NCBI RefSeq assembly: GCF_963676285.1
Contig: NZ_OY781063.1
Location: 2,108,001 to 2,172,000, forward strand
Source: an uncultured Sphaerochaeta sp.
GTDB lineage: Bacteria > Spirochaetota > Spirochaetia > Sphaerochaetales > Sphaerochaetaceae
Direction: 5' to 3'
Length of the DNA: 64,000 bases
Made by a program: the position numbers and the translations under genes. Shown here one piece after another: positions 59,532 to 64,000 of this stretch (the first letter of the stretch is position 1; every line of letters starts with the position of its first letter). Below the pieces are notes generated by a model. It did no database searches. It saw nothing but the letters and a program-made list of their open reading frames with translations, and was not told the DNA's origin.

Positions 59532-61040
59532 ATGGCAGACCGAGATGGAAGGGATAATACTCCCAAAAAACCTTTGACTTCGATCAATGGCAGGCCGATA
59601 GCACAGAATGAGAACATCCAAACTGCGGGAAAGCGTGGCCCGGTTACATTGCAAGATACTTGGTATCTGGAGAAAATGGCCCATTTTGACAGGGAAGTTA
59701 TCCCAGAGCGCCGAATGCATGCAAAAGGAAGTGGTGCTTTTGGTACGTTCACCGTCACCAAGGACATCACCAAATGGACCAAGGCAAGCATTTTCTCAGA
59801 GGTTGGGAAGAAAACCGACATGTTCATCCGCTTCTCCACTGTTGCAGGAGAACGAGGCGCTGCAGATGCGGAACGTGACATCCGTGGATTTGCCATGAAG
59901 TTCTACACTGATGAGGGAAACTGGGATTTGGTTGGCAACAACACACCGGTGTTCTTCTTCCGAGACCCCATGCTGTTCCCCGATCTCAATCATGCGGTAA
60001 AGCGTGACCCAAGAACCAATATGCGCTCAGCACAGAACAACTGGGATTTCTGGGCTTCACTTCCCGAGGCTCTTCATCAGGTAACGATTACGATGGGAGA
60101 TAGGGGAATCCCGAAGAGCTACCGCCATATGAACGGATATGGTTCTCATACCTACTCATTCATCAATGCAGAGAATGAGAGAGTGTGGGTCAAGTTCACG
60201 CTGAAGACTCAGCAAGGAATTGAGAATCTCACTGACCAAGAAGCTGCAGAAATTGTGGCAAATGACCGAGAGAGTCACCAGAAAGACTTGTTTGAGTCAA
60301 TCGAGAAAGGAGACTTCCCTAAATGGACGATGTATGTACAGATCATGACTGAGGAGCAGGCAAGGAAGCATCCAGATAATCCCTTTGATCTTACCAAGGT
60401 CTGGTTCCATGATGAGTATCCTTTGCATGAGGTGGGAGTGGTTGAGCTGAATCGAAACCCGGATAACTACTTCCAGGATGTTGAGCAGGCTGCATTCAAC
60501 CCGGCAAACAAGGTTCCTGGTATTGGTTACTCCCCAGACAGAATGCTGCAGGGTAGACTGTTCAGCTACGGGGATGCCCAGCGGTATCGCCTTGGGGTGA
60601 ACTACTATCAAATTCCGGTAAACAGGAGCAAGGTGGAGACCAACCACTTCCACCGTGATGGATTCATGAGAAGTGATGGCAACTTTGGAGGAAGTGTTCA
60701 CTACAACCCCAACTCCTACGGGATGTGGAAAGACCAGAACAAGCTTACTGAACCTCCTTACGATGGAGAAGGTCCTGTCGATCATTATGACTTCAGGGAA
60801 GATGATGATAACTACTATGAGCAAGTTGGAAAGTTGTTCTCTATCATGAAGGATGATGAAAAGCAACGGTTGTTTGAGAATACCGCAAGAAACATGCAAG
60901 GGACCACCATTCTGGTCAAAAAGCGGCATATCAGGCACTGCTATCTTGCAGACCCTGCCTATGGGGAGGGTGTTGCCAAGGCCTTGGGTATCTCCATCAA
61001 GGAAATTGATATGGATGATCCCTACGGGGCAAGAGCGTAA
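59532..61040 (+). CDS. katA: monofunctional haem catalase
   Basis: 502 residues, clade 3 small-subunit size. The distal haem His is in [20 protein letters not shown], the Asn in [17 protein letters not shown], and the proximal Tyr ligand in [14 protein letters not shown]. It breaks down hydrogen peroxide in the cytoplasm. AAGGAGG precedes the ATG by 6 bases. Catalase is not universal in spirochaetes; with OsmC it indicates exposure to oxygen despite a probably fermentative life. Confidence 0.97.
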   Translation: MADRDGRDNTPKKPLTSINGRPIAQNENIQTAGKRGPVTLQDTWYLEKMAHFDREVIPERRMHAKGSGAFGTFTVTKDITKWTKASIFSEVGKKTDMFIRFSTVAGERGAADAERDIRGFAMKFYTDEGNWDLVGNNTPVFFFRDPMLFPDLNHAVKRDPRTNMRSAQNNWDFWASLPEALHQVTITMGDRGIPKSYRHMNGYGSHTYSFINAENERVWVKFTLKTQQGIENLTDQEAAEIVANDRESHQKDLFESIEKGDFPKWTMYVQIMTEEQARKHPDNPFDLTKVWFHDEYPLHEVGVVELNRNPDNYFQDVEQAAFNPANKVPGIGYSPDRMLQGRLFSYGDAQRYRLGVNYYQIPVNRSKVETNHFHRDGFMRSDGNFGGSVHYNPNSYGMWKDQNKLTEPPYDGEGPVDHYDFREDDDNYYEQVGKLFSIMKDDEKQRLFENTARNMQGTTILVKKRHIRHCYLADPAYGEGVAKALGISIKEIDMDDPYGARA

Positions 61041-61076
61041 CGGTAGTCGGGGCTGGAGAGATTCCAGCCCCAATCT

Positions 61077-62057
61077 TTACTCTTGTGTTTCTTCCTCGCT
61101 AGCACGTTTCTCTTCCAAAGCCTTCAGCCGGTGCATATCCCGGTAGATTACCGGACTGGCTCCAAAGAGGAAGGAGTCCTCCACAGCGGTACGCTCCATC
61201 TTCACCAGTTCCTTGGCAATGGTAGTGACGTTTCTCCTAAAGGTTGGGCTGTTTATCTCCTGGACCGTTTTCCCTCGATTTTTTCTGTAATGAGAGTAAT
61301 GCTTCCAGAGGCTGTTGGTCATCTTTGCCGTCGTTGAAGGTTTTCTCAAGAGGTCGAGAACTTCCTTTCTGAACTGTGGTTCAAATGCAGCAAAGTCAGT
61401 CTTTTTTAACCCTGCGAGCGTTCTTCCCATCTCTCTTGCCCATGTGTTATCCAGTTCCTGGCAAAGGAACTTAAGACGGTACCAAACCTCATAGAGTTCT
61501 TGCATTGATGAGAGTTCATAGGTACTGAACCAGTGGAAGGCGAGAAGTCTTCTTCTCCAGTCCCACCACTTGAGTGGGCTTTGGAGGTCACTGGAAGGGA
61601 TAAGGAAGAAACCTTCATCCAGCAAGAGAGAGCCAAATACCCCTGGGGGATTACCACGCCGGGTATTCTTCAGGGTAGTGCGATAGACTCCACAAGAAGG
61701 GCTTCCATCCATGTAGATGTATGCAGTGGCACCACTACGCCTCAAGACCTCAAGACATTCCAAGGAGCCCTGCTTCATCTCAGCAGTCACCAGCTTCCCA
61801 GAGCGATTCTTTACCTCAGCTTCTCCTTTCCAGACCTGCTCCCCTGTTCCCCCAGAGAGATGCACAGGGTCCCGTGTAATACCCAGTCCTGCTTGGCACT
61901 CAGGGCAAACGGGAGTGAATACAAAGTCGTTCTTTTCTCTTTCAAGGGGAGTCAATACATCAATGCCCTTGCCGTTATAGCGTACAGGACCTCCCATCGC
62001 ACATAAGCTTATTCCGATGGGAATCTTCTCAGTCAGGATTATCGGGGTGTGTTCCAT
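61077..62057 (-). CDS. DUF523 and DUF1722 domain-containing protein (YbgA-like)
   Basis: 326 residues. DUF523 (~1-155) has the cysteine pattern ISLCAMGGPVRYNG, VCPECQAGLG and DGSPSCG, suggesting a metal or Fe-S site. DUF1722/YbgA (~190-310) is helical with WKHYSHYRKNRG. The two-domain protein is widespread; a role in 2-thiouracil desulfidation or tRNA thio-modification has been discussed for DUF523 relatives, but is not established here. AGAGAGG precedes the ATG. Confidence 0.88.
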   Translation of the reverse strand: MEHTPIILTEKIPIGISLCAMGGPVRYNGKGIDVLTPLEREKNDFVFTPVCPECQAGLGITRDPVHLSGGTGEQVWKGEAEVKNRSGKLVTAEMKQGSLECLEVLRRSGATAYIYMDGSPSCGVYRTTLKNTRRGNPPGVFGSLLLDEGFFLIPSSDLQSPLKWWDWRRRLLAFHWFSTYELSSMQELYEVWYRLKFLCQELDNTWAREMGRTLAGLKKTDFAAFEPQFRKEVLDLLRKPSTTAKMTNSLWKHYSHYRKNRGKTVQEINSPTFRRNVTTIAKELVKMERTAVEDSFLFGASPVIYRDMHRLKALEEKRASEEETQE

Positions 62058-62112
62058 GGTTTGCCTCTCTTAATGGAATTGTAGCATCGGCATAAGAGAC
62101 GGGAAACAAAAA

Positions 62113-62141
62113 TCGACAGGTGCAGGTCGAAGGTGTATGCT
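62113..62141 (+). promoter_or_regulatory. predicted leaderless promoter
   Basis: TCGACA (62113-62118), 17 bases, TATGCT (62136-62141), then 6 bases to the ATG at 62148. No ribosome-binding site in between. Confidence 0.6.
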
Positions 62142-62147
62142 GGGACC

Positions 62148-62519
62148 ATGGAAGCAGATGATTTCTTTGGCGGATATCCTCAAGCAAAAAACCTCTTTAC
62201 AGAGGTTATGAGAGAGATTTCCCTCTTGGGGCCTATACAGCTGAAGACCAGTAAGAGCCAGATTTCTCTCATTGGGCAATCGGCCTTCGCCTATTTCTGG
62301 ATTCCTGGTCGCTATCTCAAAGGCAGATCAGTGGCGCCCTTGGTTCTCAGCATTCCTCTTTCTTATCATGATAAGACAGTACTGTGGAAAGAGGTGACCA
62401 AGATACAAGAACACTGGTTTATGCATCACCTGGAGATATGGGAGAAGACCTCTTTTACAAACAGTGTTATGTCAGTGCTTGCTACTGCATACATTGGAGG
62501 TAAGCCAATTGAGAAATAG
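62148..62519 (+). CDS. DUF5655-like protein
   Basis: 123 residues. The pattern matches DUF5655: an N-terminal helix (AKNLFTEVMREIS), the strand pair IQLKTSKSQISLIGQSAFAYFW, then VLSIPLSYHD and a C-terminal helix. Such proteins occur alone or fused to DUF4287. Function unknown. The ATG at 62148 fits the leaderless promoter; an in-frame GTG at 62133 lies upstream of the expected transcript start. Its end overlaps the next gene by 11 bases. Confidence 0.65.
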   Translation: MEADDFFGGYPQAKNLFTEVMREISLLGPIQLKTSKSQISLIGQSAFAYFWIPGRYLKGRSVAPLVLSIPLSYHDKTVLWKEVTKIQEHWFMHHLEIWEKTSFTNSVMSVLATAYIGGKPIEK

Positions 62520-62970
62520 GTTGTTTGTAGCAGAGCATCGGGGTGGCTTGCTTTCCCTATCTGACCATCGCTCCCTCATGAAGTGGGCACTTCTCTGCAC
62601 GGAGCATCTTAGCGAGTACCACGTATTCCTTGAAGAAGAAGTGATCATATCAGCATTGGAAATAGGCCATAGATGGAGTGAGGGACATGCAAAGACTGGA
62701 GAGGCGATGAAAGCGAGTAGGGCGGTGCATGCCTTTGCTCGTACTGTAGAAGACAAACCTTCTCAGTTCTACTACCGTGCAGTCGGGCAGGCAGTCGCTA
62801 CCGCCCATATGGCAGACCACTCTCTTGGTCCGGTGTGGTATGGAAGGAAGATGCTTGTTCTGCTTAATAGGGATGCAGAGAAGGAGCTTACCTGGCAACT
62901 TGAAAGGTTGGTTGACCTCAATCCTCATCTCCTTCCTCGTGTACAGCAGGAACTAAAGAAAATCCTGTAA
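62509..62970 (+). CDS. Imm5-type putative immunity protein
   Basis: 153 residues, mostly helical. The C-terminal block FYYRAVGQAVATAHMADHSLGPVWYG matches the conserved GHAVATAHxADHxLG stretch of putative immunity proteins. No polymorphic toxin gene is adjacent, so it is either an orphan immunity gene or a family member with a housekeeping role. The TTG at 62509 is preferred because GGAGG lies 8 bases upstream. Confidence 0.65.
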   Translation: MRNRLFVAEHRGGLLSLSDHRSLMKWALLCTEHLSEYHVFLEEEVIISALEIGHRWSEGHAKTGEAMKASRAVHAFARTVEDKPSQFYYRAVGQAVATAHMADHSLGPVWYGRKMLVLLNRDAEKELTWQLERLVDLNPHLLPRVQQELKKIL

Positions 62971-63088
62971 ACGCTTAGCCTTTCTTGATACCTCCACTGA
63001 AGTGAAATGCCATGCAACCAATCTTAGAGAGCATTGGTATATATATTGAGTCCATGTTGTTGAACTATTTCTTTATGTTCCAATTACA

Positions 63089-63117
63089 TTGACGATGTAT
63101 ATACATGAGTATATACT
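63089..63117 (+). promoter_or_regulatory. mazEF promoter with twin palindromic operators
   Basis: TTGACG (63089-63094), 17 bases, TATACT (63112-63117). The palindrome GTATATAC occurs twice, at 63097-63104 and 63109-63116, inside the spacer and over the -10, 12 bases apart. This suits autorepression by dimers of the MazE-type antitoxin. The region 62971-63088 before it shows no gene. Confidence 0.75.
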
Positions 63118-63181
63118 TGTACAGGAGGACTTGGCATTGAATCAGCAATATCAATGGGACATTTTTTACATGGAGAAGTAT

Positions 63182-63427
63182 ATGAAGACAACCATCCAGA
63201 AATGGGGAAACAGTTCAGGTATTCGCCTTCCGAAACCCTTGTTGCAGGAATTGCATCTGGATAATGGCATTGAGGTGGAACTCGAGAGGGTTGGGGACGG
63301 AATAATGATGTATCCCAGAAGACCAACACGTGAAGAAACATTAGATCTCCTCTTGGAAAGAATAAGTCCAGAAAATATGCATGGCACTGAACTTTTTGGT
63401 GAAGAGGTAGGGGGTGAAGCATGGTAA
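63182..63427 (+). CDS. mazE: MazE-family antitoxin (AbrB/SpoVT-like)
   Basis: 81 residues. The N-terminal swapped-hairpin DNA-binding domain reads TTIQKWGNSSGIRLPKPLLQEL, then EVELERVGDGIMMYP; the acidic C-terminal tail would wrap the toxin. The ATG at 63182 was chosen (GGAG at 7 bases) because the domain starts there; an in-frame ATG at 63170 is possible. It overlaps the toxin gene by 7 bases. Confidence 0.92.
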   Translation: MKTTIQKWGNSSGIRLPKPLLQELHLDNGIEVELERVGDGIMMYPRRPTREETLDLLLERISPENMHGTELFGEEVGGEAW

Positions 63428-63765
63428 GTAATGTCTATATCCCTGAGGAGGGCGATATTGTGTGGTTGGACTTCACTCCTCCGCCCGGTCATGAGCAAGA
63501 GGGAAGAAGACCTGGATTGGTGGTAAGCCCCAAGAAATACAACAGGATAGGATTGGCTTTAATTTGTCCGATCTCAAGTAAGCAAAAAGGGTATCCATTC
63601 GAGATTTCTCTATCCAGTAGTGATGGCTTTACCTCTGGAGTTGTCCTCGCTGACCAGATACGAAGCCTCGATTGGAAGGCAAGAAATGCTTCTTTCAAGG
63701 AAACCGCCGGTTCTGCTGTAGTCGATGGTGTCAAGGATTTGTTGATGCTGTTAATTGGGAAGTGA
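63421..63765 (+). CDS. mazF: MazF/PemK-family mRNA interferase toxin
   Basis: 114 residues. Family blocks are GDIVWLDFTPPPGHEQEGRRPGLVVSP, LICPISSKQKGYPFE and GVVLADQIRSLDW. The catalytic Arg (GRRPGLVV) and the Thr/Ser of the ISSK strand region are present. It cleaves mRNA at short sequences; the preceding gene encodes its antidote. GGGGTGAAGC precedes the ATG. Intact in appearance. Confidence 0.94.
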   Translation: MVSNVYIPEEGDIVWLDFTPPPGHEQEGRRPGLVVSPKKYNRIGLALICPISSKQKGYPFEISLSSSDGFTSGVVLADQIRSLDWKARNASFKETAGSAVVDGVKDLLMLLIGK

Positions 63766-63875
63766 GTGTATTTATTTCATAGGCCGAGCTTTTTGAACAT
63801 ATTTCCACCTGTGTCTTTTTTGTAATACTTTTCTTAAGTCTTTTTCATGGTTTTTGCATTGTTTGCTTACAAGCA

Positions 63876-63916
63876 TTCCCCATAGTTGAGCCATCTCAAT
63901 ATTCCTTATGGGGGAA
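63876..63916 (+). promoter_or_regulatory. leader hairpin covering a ribosome-binding site
   Basis: TTCCCCATA (63876-63884) pairs with TATGGGGGAA (63907-63916, one G bulged). Inside it TTGAG (63886-63890) pairs with CTCAA (63895-63899) around a 4-base loop. The right arm is the GGGGGAA ribosome-binding site of the gene starting at 63920. Confidence 0.55.
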
Positions 63917-63919
63917 GTC

Positions 63920-64000
63920 ATGAAGAAAAGACTGATTCTGGTATTATTGCTGTTGGCAGCAGTAACTTTGGGTCTTGCAGCTCAGCCTGCAGGAGAGAGT
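63920..64000 (+). CDS. secreted protein, N-terminus only
   Basis: 27 codons before the window ends. The ATG has GGGGGAA a few bases upstream. The translation opens with a classical signal peptide: MKKRL, then a Leu/Val/Ala-rich run and a likely cleavage after LGLAA or AAQPA. It may be a binding protein or other exported protein; nothing more can be said. Confidence 0.75.
   Translation, partial: MKKRLILVLLLLAAVTLGLAAQPAGES

Noticed and set aside
60297..61073. 258-codon minus-strand frame opposite catalase
   Set aside because: Exactly antisense to conserved catalase sequence; no start signal or recognisable motif.
63097..63116. CRISPR-like short repeats
   Set aside because: Only two 8-base palindromes within a promoter; they are explained as antitoxin operators. 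No repeat-spacer array was seen anywhere.

Overview
The window looks like chromosome from a Spirochaetota bacterium, most likely a Sphaerochaeta-type (Sphaerochaetaceae) fermenter. This rests on inference: moderate G+C, a periplasmic binding protein whose signal peptide ends in Ala-Ala-Gly rather than a lipobox, sugar ABC/AraC loci, catalase and transketolase without aerobic respiratory genes, and a diiron-type metallo-beta-lactamase sensor related to the treponemal ODP family. No rRNA, tRNA, CRISPR array, insertion sequence or prophage was seen. Genes are tightly packed, with many 4-bp start/stop overlaps and several overlapping convergent ends.

Layout. (1) 1-6.7 kb, minus strand: an envelope/polysaccharide operon of a membrane-anchored glycoside-hydrolase-like protein, an ODP-like sensor with degenerate GGDEF and receiver domains, and a HEAT-repeat membrane protein that runs off the left edge. 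(2) 6.7-12.1 kb, plus strand: OsmC, then a drug-type ABC exporter with its own NarL-type two-component system, a small membrane protein and an SGNH esterase. (3) 12.2-15.4 kb: a split UxaA/SuyAB-type lyase and a secreted protein with internal duplications. (4) 15.8-41.6 kb: a large exopolysaccharide locus. It holds ManC/ManA, four GT4 transferases, an initiating sugar-phosphate transferase, a WecG/TagA transferase, an unusual pseudo-nucleotidyltransferase/left-handed-helix/pseudo-sugar-transferase fusion, a pol-beta type nucleotidyltransferase, a GT2, an alkaline-phosphatase-fold protein, a GH9 'cellulase', a FemAB/GNAT-like protein, a BY-kinase-like chain-length protein, a Wzx flippase and a Wzy/WaaL polymerase or ligase. 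Regulators sit inside it: a PAS protein with a degenerate GGDEF but intact I-site, a STAS protein, and a SpoIIE phosphatase fused to an anti-sigma-type ATPase. (5) 41.7-53.1 kb: a tocopherol-cyclase-family protein, then a uronic-acid oligosaccharide locus (DUF2264, GH88, beta-glucuronidase-like GH2, ABC importer, divergent two-TM AraC regulator). (6) 53.2-64 kb: a probable outer-membrane protein, transketolase, an active-looking PAS-GGDEF cyclase, a methyltransferase, an ADP-ribosylglycohydrolase, catalase, a DUF523/DUF1722 protein, a DUF5655 gene with an immunity-like gene, a MazEF module and the start of a secreted protein.

The most notable patterns are these. Four genes (19063, 29515, 32872, 62148) have a promoter whose -10 hexamer ends exactly six bases before the ATG and have no convincing ribosome-binding site, which predicts leaderless mRNAs; three of the four lie in the exopolysaccharide locus. 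Two short leaders (42.9 and 63.9 kb) can fold to hide their ribosome-binding sites. Several signalling or enzyme domains keep their fold but have lost catalytic residues: the ODP-linked GGDEF and receiver, the GSDKF GGDEF, and both ends of the 24575-25972 fusion.
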